38,691 bases of DNA from Verrucomicrobiales bacterium (GTDB lineage Bacteria > Verrucomicrobiota > Verrucomicrobiia > Limisphaerales > CAIMTB01). Shown here in pieces: positions 1-9,000 of the stretch (positions are counted from its first letter, which is position 1; each line of letters begins with the position of its first letter). The position numbers and the translations under genes are program-made. The notes under the pieces were generated by a model. It saw only the letters and a list, made by a program, of their open reading frames with translations, had not been told where the DNA came from and ran no database searches. The stretch is taken from assembly GCA_016795425.1 (NCBI GenBank), contig JAEUHG010000060.1:1-38691 (forward strand), read 5' to 3'.

Positions 1-4
1 GCGC

Positions 5-3000
5 ATGCCCCACCATCGGACGATCCGCCGACTAGGTCGTGCGGCGCCGAGACTTCTGTGGCCCGTGCTCCTGACGATCTTTCTGTCCGTGCTCGTCTGC
101 CCAGAGACCCGGGCCGATTACACTCTGCGCCGTTGGGGAACCGACGAGGGACTTCCCCAAGAAGGAGTGCGCACCATCCTCCGGACCCGCGATGGCTATC
201 TCTGGGTAGGCACTTACAGCGGCCTCGCTCGCTTCGACGGCCACGCCTTCACTACCTTCACCGTCCAGAACACACCGGCATTCGTGTCGGACCAGATCAA
301 CAAACTGGTCGAGGACGCCGACGGCGATTTGTGGATCGCCACACTGGAGGGGTTGCTGCGCCACCACCAAGGCATCTTCGAGCGAATGACCGCCACCAAC
401 GGAGTTCCCACCGAACCCATTCATGACCTGTGCCTCGATTCGGAGGGGGTCCTCTGGGTGGCCTCGGAAAAATTTCTGCTCCGGCGACACGCGGATCGCT
501 TCGAGATCGTCGAAGGCCACGACCCTGGCCCCGCCCCAGGCAGTCGCGTGCTCGCGGCAGGTCCCTCGGGCGATGTCTGGATCGGGGGATGGGATGGACT
601 TTGGCGTTTCGCTGGGGGTGCCTTCCATAGAGTGCCCAAGTCGGAACGGGTCCAGCGACTCGCCGTCGATGCCGTCGGACGCCCGTGGTTCGCCGACACC
701 AGTTGGGATTTCTTCGGAGTGACCAACGGGGTGTTGATGGAACCGTCGCCTTTCACCGGCCAGGAAGCCAACAGCATCACGTTCACGCCCTCGGGCGATC
801 TGTTGATGGGAACGCGCGCCGGAACACTCCTCACGTGGACCCCGGGAACAGATTCCCCCAAGCGATTCGAACTCGGTCTGCCATCGCCGCACTCGCGGAT
901 CCGAACCGTGACGTATGAAGGCGAGGGTCAGGTTTGGCTTGGGCTCGATTCGGGCGGCCTGGTGTACCTGCAACGCCGCACCGTGAGGATGTTGGGAAGC
1001 GCCGAGGGTTTGCCGATGCCCAATCTCTCCTGCATCACCCAGGATGAGGCCGGGAATATCATGGTCGGCACCCTTGGACAGGGAGCCTTCTGGTTCCAAC
1101 ACGGGCGATTTGAGCGGGTCATGCTGCGTCAGGATGTGGTCAATGTGACATCGCTCGCACCGGGACCGGACCAGAGCTGGGCCATCGGCAGCATTTGGGG
1201 CGGGCTGCAGCGCTGGCAAGGCGCGACGACCACACGAGTGGGTCGACGAACGCACACGCGACAGGTGATCGCCGATGGCTCCGGGGGATTTTGGGTGGCC
1301 ACTGCCAGCCAGGGTCTCGAACACGTGGCCGCCAATGGTGAGATTCGCGCCTACACCTCCGAGGATGGGTTGGCCAGCGATCGCACGTTTTGCCTGCTGC
1401 AGGAATCGAAAGACCTTCTCTGGGTCGGCACGCAGCACGGACTCAGCCGATTCAACAGTGGTGTATTTCGAACCTTCTCTATCACCAACGGCCTGGGATC
1501 CGACGTGGTCCGATGCCTGTATCGCGACCGCTCCGGGCAATTGTGGGTTGGAACCCAAGGCGGGGGTTTGAGTGCTTATTGGGGCGGACAATTCGTCACC
1601 TTCACCACCCGGGAAGGACTGGTGAGCGACTTCGTCAAACAGATCATCGAAGACGACCACGGGCAGCTCTGGCTCGGAACCGGTTCGGGTTTGATGCGGT
1701 TGGCGATCGCCGATTTGAAACGCCTGCTGCCCGCCGGCGGTGGCCCCGTGAATGGCGCCACCTTGGGCGTCGGCGAAGGTCTGGCCATGCGCGAATTGGG
1801 ATCCGGCTATCAGCCCTCCGCCCTTAAGTCCCGCGACGGTCGACTCTGGTTCTGCTCGGAAAGCGGCCTGGCAGTGCTCGATCCCAACGAGCAACGCGCG
1901 TCGCTGCGAAAGGTGGACGTTCACATCGAACAATTGAGCATCGATGGCGTGATCGCGTCGGCGTCCAAGAAAATGAGAGGGGATGCCTCGAGTCCGACGC
2001 TCTGGAACGTTCCACCCCTTGGTCGGAACGTGGAGATCCGTTACACCGCCGTCAGTTTCAATGCGCCCGAGCGCATCCGCTTCAAGTACCGCCTGATCGG
2101 GCACGATCTGGATTGGGTCACAGCCGGGACCCGGCGGGCCGCCTACTATTCCGAATTGCGACCCGGGACGTACCGATTCGAGGTGCTCGCCAGCAATAGC
2201 GACGGCGTCTGGAATGAGGAACCCGCCGCCATGTCGCTGCATGTGGAGCCCGCCATTTGGCAGACCCTGTGGTTTCGCTTGGGTGCCGGCCTCGCCTCCG
2301 CGGCGGGGCTCACCGTCCTGGTGCGCTTCCTCTCACAGCGTCGACTACGCCGACGATTGGCCGATCTGGAGCGCCGCCGCGCCATCGAGGTCGAGCGGTC
2401 ACGCATCGCGAAAGACCTGCACGATGAATTGGGCGCCAGCCTCACTCGCATCAAACTGCTCGGCGAATTGGTCGAGCGCGGCACTGCCGGATCTCCCGAG
2501 TCCTCGCGACACGCCCAGACCATCTCCCAAACCGCACAGGGTCTGGCGCGGGGCATGGATGAGATTGTCTGGGCGCTCAACCCGCAGAAGGATCGCATCG
2601 AGAGCCTGGCCCAATACCTGGCGGCGTTCGCCGAAGAAACGCTGCGGGACACGGACCTGCGTTTGCGTCTCGATTTTCCTGAGACACCCAGTGAGCGACC
2701 GCTCCTGGCCGCCGTGCGGCACCAGTTGTTCCTGGCGGTCAAGGAGGCGCTTCACAACGCGATCAAACACTCCGGCGCCAGCGAGATCCGCCTCATGTTG
2801 TCCGAGGAGGACGCCTGGGTACGCGTCGCGGTGATCGACAACGGCGCGGGACTGAAGGCACCAAACAACTCCTCTCGTGGCAATGGACTCGCCAACATGC
2901 GGTCGCGTATGGAATCCATCGGTGGCCATTGCGAGATCGGATCCCCGGCGGCGGGTGGCGTCATGGTCACTTTCCTGGTGCCGGTCGAGCGCCCCCAAGC

Positions 3001-3007
3001 CACTTAA
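5..3007 (+). CDS. Membrane sensor histidine kinase with Reg_prop beta-propeller and Y_Y_Y domain
   Basis: This is a 1000-residue inner-membrane sensor kinase. Residues 1-37 form a signal peptide. About a dozen WVG/LWxG-type repeats (for example LWVGTYSGLARFDG and LWVGTQHGLSRF) between about 40 and 640 form a periplasmic two-component-regulator propeller. A Y_Y_Y domain follows at about 675-745, then one membrane helix (about 755-775). The cytoplasmic HisKA_3 domain has the phospho-acceptor in LHDELGA (His806). The HATPase_c domain shows the N-box (LHNAIKH, about 913-920), DNGAGL and a GNGLANM G-box. It should sense an extracellular, possibly carbohydrate or polymer, signal and phosphorylate the regulator 83 bp downstream. 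Only four bases precede the ATG, but the complete signal peptide suggests a full-length gene. Ligand and targets are unknown. Confidence 0.95.
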   Translation: MPHHRTIRRLGRAAPRLLWPVLLTIFLSVLVCPETRADYTLRRWGTDEGLPQEGVRTILRTRDGYLWVGTYSGLARFDGHAFTTFTVQNTPAFVSDQINKLVEDADGDLWIATLEGLLRHHQGIFERMTATNGVPTEPIHDLCLDSEGVLWVASEKFLLRRHADRFEIVEGHDPGPAPGSRVLAAGPSGDVWIGGWDGLWRFAGGAFHRVPKSERVQRLAVDAVGRPWFADTSWDFFGVTNGVLMEPSPFTGQEANSITFTPSGDLLMGTRAGTLLTWTPGTDSPKRFELGLPSPHSRIRTVTYEGEGQVWLGLDSGGLVYLQRRTVRMLGSAEGLPMPNLSCITQDEAGNIMVGTLGQGAFWFQHGRFERVMLRQDVVNVTSLAPGPDQSWAIGSIWGGLQRWQGATTTRVGRRTHTRQVIADGSGGFWVATASQGLEHVAANGEIRAYTSEDGLASDRTFCLLQESKDLLWVGTQHGLSRFNSGVFRTFSITNGLGSDVVRCLYRDRSGQLWVGTQGGGLSAYWGGQFVTFTTREGLVSDFVKQIIEDDHGQLWLGTGSGLMRLAIADLKRLLPAGGGPVNGATLGVGEGLAMRELGSGYQPSALKSRDGRLWFCSESGLAVLDPNEQRASLRKVDVHIEQLSIDGVIASASKKMRGDASSPTLWNVPPLGRNVEIRYTAVSFNAPERIRFKYRLIGHDLDWVTAGTRRAAYYSELRPGTYRFEVLASNSDGVWNEEPAAMSLHVEPAIWQTLWFRLGAGLASAAGLTVLVRFLSQRRLRRRLADLERRRAIEVERSRIAKDLHDELGASLTRIKLLGELVERGTAGSPESSRHAQTISQTAQGLARGMDEIVWALNPQKDRIESLAQYLAAFAEETLRDTDLRLRLDFPETPSERPLLAAVRHQLFLAVKEALHNAIKHSGASEIRLMLSEEDAWVRVAVIDNGAGLKAPNNSSRGNGLANMRSRMESIGGHCEIGSPAAGGVMVTFLVPVERPQAT

Positions 3008-3090
3008 GGTTCCCCACGTTCACACCTTTAGGGGACTCGCGGCTCCTCCATCCGTCGAACATCCTGATGCGCCTGAATTCGCTCCCATCC

Positions 3091-3771
3091 ATGAGTAACA
3101 GCCCCATCCAGGTAGCCCTGGTCGAGGACGACGAGGTCATCCGCGAAAGCCTGGCAGTGCTGATCAATGGAGCCCCCGGTTTCCGCTGCGTCGCCGCCTG
3201 TGAATCCGGGGAGGCGGCACTGGAACGGTTGCCCGCGGTCGGGGCTGACGTGGTCCTCATGGACATTCATCTGCCAGGGATCACAGGAGTGGAGGCCGTC
3301 CGCCGCCTGAAACCGATCTCCCCTGCGACGCAATTCATCATGCTCACGATGTACGAGGATGATTCGTCGGTCTTCGAGTCCCTCGCCGCCGGTGCTACCG
3401 GCTATCTCTTGAAGCGCACGGCCCACGCGCAGGTTCTCGAGGCCATCCACGACGTGTGGATGGGCGGGGCGCCGATGACCAGTTCGATTGCCAGGAAGGT
3501 CGTGCAATCGATGCAGCGCGCCCAGACGGCCCTCCAGACCGCGCCGCAAACCAACTCATCCGCCACTGCGGAAGGCCTGGCCAATGTCAGTCCCCGTGAA
3601 GAGGAAGTCCTCCGCCTGCTGGCCCAGGGATATCGCTACAAGGAAATCGCCGATAGCCTCGGCATTACCGTCGAAACCGTCCGCACCCACTTGCGTCGAA
3701 TTTACGAGAAACTGCATGTCACCTCGCGAACCGAAGCGGTGGTCGCCTACCTGAAATCTTCGCCGCTCTAG
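3091..3771 (+). CDS. NarL/FixJ-type response regulator (receiver plus LuxR helix-turn-helix)
   Basis: This is a 226-residue response regulator, the probable partner of the kinase just upstream. The receiver domain (about 5-120) has acidic pocket residues in VEDDE, the phospho-acceptor Asp58 in MDIHLPG, a conserved Thr in MLTMYEDD and Lys in YLLKR. The LuxR-type DNA-binding domain lies at about 158-222 (SPREEEVLRLLAQGYRYKEIA, then TVETVRTHLRRIYEKL). I chose the ATG at 3091 because the receiver fold starts immediately after it. An in-frame ATG at 3067 would add eight residues, and longer frames run into kinase coding sequence. HisKA_3 kinases normally pair with this class of regulator, so the pair is functionally coherent. 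Its target promoters cannot be read from the window. Confidence 0.95.
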   Translation: MSNSPIQVALVEDDEVIRESLAVLINGAPGFRCVAACESGEAALERLPAVGADVVLMDIHLPGITGVEAVRRLKPISPATQFIMLTMYEDDSSVFESLAAGATGYLLKRTAHAQVLEAIHDVWMGGAPMTSSIARKVVQSMQRAQTALQTAPQTNSSATAEGLANVSPREEEVLRLLAQGYRYKEIADSLGITVETVRTHLRRIYEKLHVTSRTEAVVAYLKSSPL

Positions 3772-3866
3772 ACGGGAAGTGAGGGAAGAGTTGGTGGGGA
3801 AGCGGGGAGGGTTGGATTCACCACCTCGATCCCCACGGCCTCGCCCTCGGCCCTGCTCATCCGTCA

Positions 3867-3885
3867 GCGGGCTGGGACAGCCCGC
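3867..3885. terminator. Perfect 8-bp hairpin downstream of the response regulator
   Basis: GCGGGCTG and CAGCCCGC pair around a GGA loop about 95 bp after the regulator stop codon. There is no T-run, so a factor-independent terminator role is only possible. It may instead be a relic of the palindromic repeats common in this window. Confidence 0.35.
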
Positions 3886-3895
3886 GCTCCTCGCC

Positions 3896-3922
3896 CGGAC
3901 CGCGACGCGTGCCGCGGCGCCT
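3896..3922. repeat. GC-rich intergenic motif, copy 1 (second copy at 16214-16241)
   Basis: CGGACCGCGACGCGT followed by CGCGGCGCCT occurs here and again at 16214-16241, with only the two or three bases between the blocks differing. In the second copy CCGCGA can pair with TCGCGG. A GC-rich match of 25 bases in two non-coding gaps is unlikely by chance and marks a dispersed repeat family. Confidence 0.6.
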
Positions 3923-4086
3923 CACTGTGTTCTCCTGTGGCCTCAGCACCCCTTCCCTCTTCCCCACCCACCCTTCCCCATTTCCTATCCCCAAAAAAGG
4001 GGACACCACCGCAACGATGACCCGCCGACATCCCCTCTTTGGGCGACTACCGGCCGCCACTGGTTATCCGGATTCTGCTGCCGCCC

Positions 4087-5085
4087 ATGAAGACCGGGAT
4101 TTATCTGGCGGTAATCTGTGCCATGGCGGGTGTCGAAGGGTTCGCGGCCAATGCGACCGGACCTCGTCGCACTCAGCAAATCCACCTGCGCGCAGGCTGG
4201 AACGCCGTTTTCCTCGAGGTCCAACCAGACCGCGCCAAGCCCGACGAGGCCTTCGCCGGTCAACCCGTGACCAGCGTCGCCGCCTTTTTTTCGGGACGTG
4301 CCGAGGCCCAATTCCTGCGTAGTCCGGGCGACGCCCCCTGGCGCGAGGAAGGTTGGGCGGTCTGGCATGCTCCCGATCGTCCCGACGCGGTGTTGTCCAA
4401 TCTCCACCGACTCCAGGCCCACCGACCACTCCTGGTTCTTGCCAGTTCCGATTTCACTTGGTCGGTGACCGGCGAGGCGCGAGCCACCGTGCTGCAGTGG
4501 CATCCGGACACCTGCACCTTCACTGGGCTCCCAGTCGACGCCGCCGCACCGCCGACCTTCGCCGAATTCTTCTCCGGCAGTCCGGCCCATCAGCGCCTCC
4601 GGTGCTACCGCCTGGAGGCCGGTGCCTGGAAGTTGGTCCGCAATCCGGCCAGCGACCGCATCAGAAGTGGCGAGGCCTATTGGATCGAGACGGACGGCGG
4701 ATCGACCTACCAAGGCCCCTTGCGCGTGAAGCTCCCCGCCAGCGGCGCGCTCGATTTCGACACCGCAGTCGCCTCGCGTTCCCTCCGCCTCAACAACGAA
4801 TCGCCCCAATCCTCGGCGCAACTTCGCATGGAACGAGTCTCCGGCGAACTCCCGCTTCGCCGGACCACGCGAGATCTTTCCAAACTGGAAACCAAGGCCA
4901 CGGACCTGCCGTCGTCCCTCAGCCTCGGTGCCCTGCCTCCCGGAGCCTCCACCACCGTCCGCCTCGAACCCGCGCGTGATCGCATGACCACGGCCCGGTC
5001 CGAGGCGCTGCTCCGCATCACGGACGGGCGCGGGACCGAACAATGGATTCCCGTTCGAGCCCAACGATCCGAGGCCAACCGGTAA
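4087..5085 (+). CDS. Secreted GWNAV-family protein, locus A (first half of the family)
   Basis: This is a 332-residue exported protein of unknown function. The ATG at 4087 is chosen because it gives a clean signal peptide (MKTGIYLAVICAMAGVEGFA). The frame is open further upstream to an ATG at 4039, but that extension is not signal-like. The mature protein begins with the motif LRAGWNAVFLEVQP and has later landmarks PPTFAEFFSGSPAHQRL and SGEAYWIE. All of these reappear in the first 330 residues of the 19849-21507 protein (LRPGWNAVWLEVEP, PPTFRQFFRSSPAHYSA, RGEAYWVY). The protein ends near LLRITDGRGTEQWIPV, exactly where the locus B protein continues into a second domain that is a separate gene here (5143-5889). 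It is probably co-transcribed with the downstream genes. I recognise no enzyme motif; a beta-rich structural or assembly role is a guess. Confidence 0.85.
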   Translation: MKTGIYLAVICAMAGVEGFAANATGPRRTQQIHLRAGWNAVFLEVQPDRAKPDEAFAGQPVTSVAAFFSGRAEAQFLRSPGDAPWREEGWAVWHAPDRPDAVLSNLHRLQAHRPLLVLASSDFTWSVTGEARATVLQWHPDTCTFTGLPVDAAAPPTFAEFFSGSPAHQRLRCYRLEAGAWKLVRNPASDRIRSGEAYWIETDGGSTYQGPLRVKLPASGALDFDTAVASRSLRLNNESPQSSAQLRMERVSGELPLRRTTRDLSKLETKATDLPSSLSLGALPPGASTTVRLEPARDRMTTARSEALLRITDGRGTEQWIPVRAQRSEANR

Positions 5086-5142
5086 TCCTTCTTCCGCGTC
5101 TCGCCACTTCCCTCGAGCGATTCCTCCCCAACCCGCGTCACG

Positions 5143-5889
5143 ATGAAATCCTTGCGAACCTTCTTCGGACTGACCCTGCTGTTGGCCGGTTCACCGGCCT
5201 TCTCGCAGTCGGACTCCACCTTTCAACGCGCCCCCAACGCCGAGGCTGCCGGCCTTTGGATCGGCGAAGTGACCCTTCGCGAAATCGGAATTCCGGGCAC
5301 GCCGGATTTCGCGCCGACCAAACAAAGCGCCGACCTTCGCATCCTTCTTCACGTCGATCAAAACGGCGTGGTCCGACTGCTCAAGGACGTGATCGTGGCG
5401 GCACGTTTGGCGCCGTCGGCCAATGAGCCGCCGTTTCCCTACAAGGAATCGATCGTCACCCGCCCCGCCGTCCTGGCCAGCCTGCCCATCGTACGTGATC
5501 TCTACGGCAGCGCTCGCGGCCAACGCTTCTCGACGGTCGCCTACGACTTCACCGACAACGACGCGGACCCGACCGATGCCGCCCTCGATCTGGCCGGAGG
5601 CCTCGGCCAGAACCACGAGTGCGTCGGAACGCTGACCCTCGACCGGAATCACCCGACCAACCCGTTCCTGCACAAGTTCCATCCGGACCACGCCAACGAG
5701 GGAGCGAAGGCCTACGTGATACGACGCGCGCTGACGCTACAGTTTCTGGACACCATTCGGAATGTCAGCGGAACGGACCAACTGCGCGGCAGTTACGAGG
5801 AAAAGATCACCGGACTCCACCGTGCGACTTTGACCGCCAAAGGAACGATACGCCTGACCCGCGTGTCCGTGGCTGCGCGCCTGAACTAA
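5143..5889 (+). CDS. Secreted small protein, locus A (second half of the GWNAV family)
   Basis: This is a 248-residue exported protein with its own signal peptide (MKSLRTFFGLTLLLAGSPAFSQ). It starts 57 bp after the previous gene. The mature part matches the C-terminal 215 or so residues of the 19849-21507 protein. Shared landmarks are AAGLWIGEVT against YTGLWSGSIT, LRILLHVDQNGVVRLLKDV against LRLLLHVDTDGQVQLLRDV, NPFLHKFHPDHAN against NPFRHRYHPDHAT, and GSYEEKITGLHR against GTYAETLTGLHK. The last two carry conserved His and Asp residues that might bind a metal or ligand, but no known catalytic motif is visible. Function is unknown. The split in this locus and fusion in the other suggest the two halves work together on the cell surface or in the periplasm. 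Confidence 0.88.
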   Translation: MKSLRTFFGLTLLLAGSPAFSQSDSTFQRAPNAEAAGLWIGEVTLREIGIPGTPDFAPTKQSADLRILLHVDQNGVVRLLKDVIVAARLAPSANEPPFPYKESIVTRPAVLASLPIVRDLYGSARGQRFSTVAYDFTDNDADPTDAALDLAGGLGQNHECVGTLTLDRNHPTNPFLHKFHPDHANEGAKAYVIRRALTLQFLDTIRNVSGTDQLRGSYEEKITGLHRATLTAKGTIRLTRVSVAARLN

Positions 5890-5912
5890 TCGCCACTCGC
5901 TCCACAACGTTC

Positions 5913-6070
5913 ATGAACCTCAAGCCCCTGGGCAGCGCCCTGCAATGCGACGAGGGTCACCCTTCTGGGCCGATCTCTAATTCAAGGGCAGGTCGCAGTG
6001 CGTCGCGTCCCTGCCCCTGTTCCGTTCTTGGTCCCGATACGAATCGCCATTCTGGAAATCCTTCATCTCC
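5913..6070 (+). repeat. Diverged copy of the ATGAACC palindromic module, ending at the start codon of giant A
   Basis: The unit starts with ATGAACC at 5913, and the next gene starts exactly 158 bp later, the same spacing as the copy at 36878. It keeps CGACGAGGG in register with the copy at 15058. A GGGCAGG/CCCTGCCC-type inverted repeat lies where hairpin 2 of the other copies lies. Its right flank (GGTCCCGATACGAATC) resembles that of the 36878 copy (GGTTCCAATACGTATC). Read from its ATG it is open for 53 codons. Its TGA stop overlaps the ATG of the giant gene as ATGA. It is clearly more degraded than the other copies. Confidence 0.6.
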
Positions 6071-9000
6071 ATGAAGTCCCTCTCTCTTTTGATCCTCATC
6101 GCGCTCGCCGCGAGCCTCGGATTTGTTCCCAGGTCCAACGCGGCCCAGACGTTCGTCAAAACGATCACCAGCGGCACGACATCGCAGGGATCTGAGGTCA
6201 CGCTCCAACAATCCACCGCCGACACGGATGGCACCATCTGGGTCGCTGGAGCCAGCATCGGACCCGTCGACCTCGGCGGCGGCATCGTCATTCCGACGCC
6301 CGTGCCCAACACCGAAGCCCAGCAACACATCTTTCTCGCCCGCCAGGATGCGAACGGGGCCTGGGCCTGGGCGAAGTTCGTCTATGGCACCGGACTCTAC
6401 GCCCAAACCAAGGGACCCATCACCATCCACAGCATGCGCGTCACCGCGGACGCCATTTACCTCTCCGGAAGTCATCCCCGCGCCTTCTCCGGGGAGGTGG
6501 TTGGCTACGTCGCCAAAATCAGCAGAGCAGGATCACTCCTGTGGAGCCGCCACTATGTGTCCAGCAGCGCCGCCTCGGTTAACGCCGTGACCGTTGGTCC
6601 CGACGGCATGCTCTATCTCGCGCTCGCGCTCGGTGCGCCAAGCGTGACCAGCCCAATCGTTGTCCGGGATCAGAACGGCAATCCCTTGGAAGCCTTCAGT
6701 GTCCCGAGCGGTCGCAACGCCTGCGTCTTCAAACTCGACCTCAATGGCACTACTTTGTGGAAGACCTTCTCGGGCAGCACTTCCGGCGCCGATGCCGCGG
6801 TCGCCCTAGCCTCGGACGCCAATAGCGTCCACGTCCTTTTCAACCTCACGGGGACGTCCTCGAATCCTTCGTCGATCGTCAATGTCAGCGGTTCCATCGC
6901 CTCCACCGTCATCCCGCCCTTCGATGGCACCACCGCGGTGGTGGCCGACATCACCACCGACGGCGCGTGGAACAACAATTTCAACACGTTGGAAACGATT
7001 CGCGACCTGGGCGGATTCGCTCCCGCCAGGGTGGACACCTTTGGAGCTACGGTCTCAGCCAGAATGTTCGGGACCGACCTCAAACTGTTGGGCGGTAAAT
7101 TGTACGTGGCGGGCAACTATTCCTTCACCGTCCTCTCGACCGACAAGATTCCTTCGAACGCCGTCGCGGATGTCCTTCGTCGGCTGAACGAACGCATCAA
7201 CATGGGCGGGTTCCTGCTTCGGCTCTCCGCCGACACCCATAGCCCCGACAATGCGGTCGCCTACTTCAAATATCCCAGCGAGGACTATCTCACCTACCCG
7301 TCGAGGATCTCCGGGGACGAATCGCAGTTGTACGTGACGGGGCCCATGACCACCCGCCTTCAGATCGGAGCTGAAAGCTCCAACACCGGCACCAGCACCA
7401 GCATCGACAAGGAAATCACTTCCGCCCAAGCCAATCGCTTCGTCGGCAAGTTCGATTTGGACCTGAACCCGCTCTGGCTGCGAACCACCACCTTGTCGTC
7501 TACGGTCAGCGCCCCATCCACCTTCACATCGGACTTGCTGGCCTTCGATCCCATCAGCCAGACGCTGTTCTGGGGTGGTGGCTTCGAGACCGATGGCTTG
7601 GAGGAACTGGTTCTCGGTGACGCACCCAACCTGGTCCGACTGACTTCCTCCGGGATCCGCGAGCCCGTGAGTTGGGGGTGGTTCACGGCGCTCACCGCCG
7701 AAGGTCGCTACCTCCGACAGGCAAGCCTGCGCGTCGAGTCTGAGTACAATCCCGTGACCATCAACGGCACCGCCACCACCGTTCCCGTGACGCTGGTGTT
7801 TTACCAGGGCGCCAGCGCACGGCTGCGGGTTGAAAGCGTCGAAAATCCCGGCACCCGTCGCATCGTCACTGGCTACAGCCTCAACAACGTTCCCTCCACC
7901 GCCGACGGCAACGAGGTCCTGCTCAATGTGACCGATGACACCACGGTCCAATTCCGTTGGAAAACTCAGCACAAACTCACCGTCCTCAGCGACCACGCCA
8001 GCGCCGGTCTTCCCGGTGCCGAATCCCCCGGGGACCCCCAACCGCTCTTCGGCGAGACCTGGATCGACCGCGGCGAAACGGTCAAGGCCACGATCAACGG
8101 GATCTTCGAGCCGCCTTCCGGCACCTGGGGCACCCGATTTGTGCTCAGCAACTACACCCTCCAACTCCCGGATGTTGCCACCCCGGTGATCAGCAACCTC
8201 ACCGCCGAGGTGGACCGACTGCAGGTGCGCGACTTCACCATGCAAGGCCCGGCGACTTTGTCCTACGCATGGACCCGACAATTCAGCGTCTCGGTCAATC
8301 ACGGCAGTGATGTCGCCGCCCCTTTGCTGATCGCCTTTACCTCCGGCAATCCCCAGAAACTCGCGGGCGGCCGATATTGGTTCAATGCCGGATCGACCGT
8401 CGAACTCGGCGCGCTCAAGCAGTTCGGAGATCTCAGTCTCAAAGGCTGGCGCTATGCGTCGCCCGTCGGAACGTTTCCCAGCACCCAGCTCGAGGTTCAG
8501 TCCGGGGTTCAATCCGAAGACGCCCAACTGCGGACCGTCCTCACCGAAAAGTCCTATGGCGGCGAAGCGTTCTGGACCAAAAGAATCCCTACCCTGTCGG
8601 CCCCCGTCACCGTGCTCTGGAACTACGGCGATTCAGTCAGTGTCGTCCACACCACCATCGGCGAACCCATCACCCTCCCACCCGCCTTCGCCAGCCGGCT
8701 GAGCAGCCCCAAGTTCGTCAATGTCCGGCCTCTCCTCGCCCCTTCCGGCAGCACGGGTGATGACATGGTCATCTGGGACGCGGTGAATTCCCGTGCCATC
8801 CCTATCCGCCCCGGCATATCGATCGTTGAGTGGCAGGCCGGATCGACACGCTTGCTTCTCCAGCTCTTTGCCGGGTTTCCCGGTGATCGCTACCAGGACG
8901 ATCCTCTGAGAACGTATCTCCAGCCGACCGTTCCCTACCGGCACATCGCCAATACACCGCCGGTTGACCTGGATCCTTCACCGACCGACTCCCGAGTGTT

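Larger units (their letters stand above)
3772..4086. other. Gene-free interval with GC-rich hairpins
   Basis: No convincing gene is present between the regulator and the first gene of locus A. The left part is purine-rich (GGGAAG/GGGGAGGG runs) and the centre is pyrimidine-rich. It contains a perfect hairpin at 3867-3885 (8-bp stem GCGGGCTG/CAGCCCGC, 3-base loop) that could end transcription of the kinase/regulator pair, although no T-tract follows. It also contains the shared GC-rich motif at 3896-3922. Confidence 0.6.

Noticed and set aside
32..2242. Long minus-strand open frame opposite the sensor kinase
   Set aside because: It is the antisense shadow of a clear kinase gene in high-GC DNA; the protein has no domain or export features.
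4017..4086. Possible sixth copy of the ATGAACC module before the 4087 gene
   Set aside because: ATGACCCG and CTGGTTAT resemble the ends, but the spacing is wrong (70 bp to the start codon) and neither hairpin is present; too weak to list.
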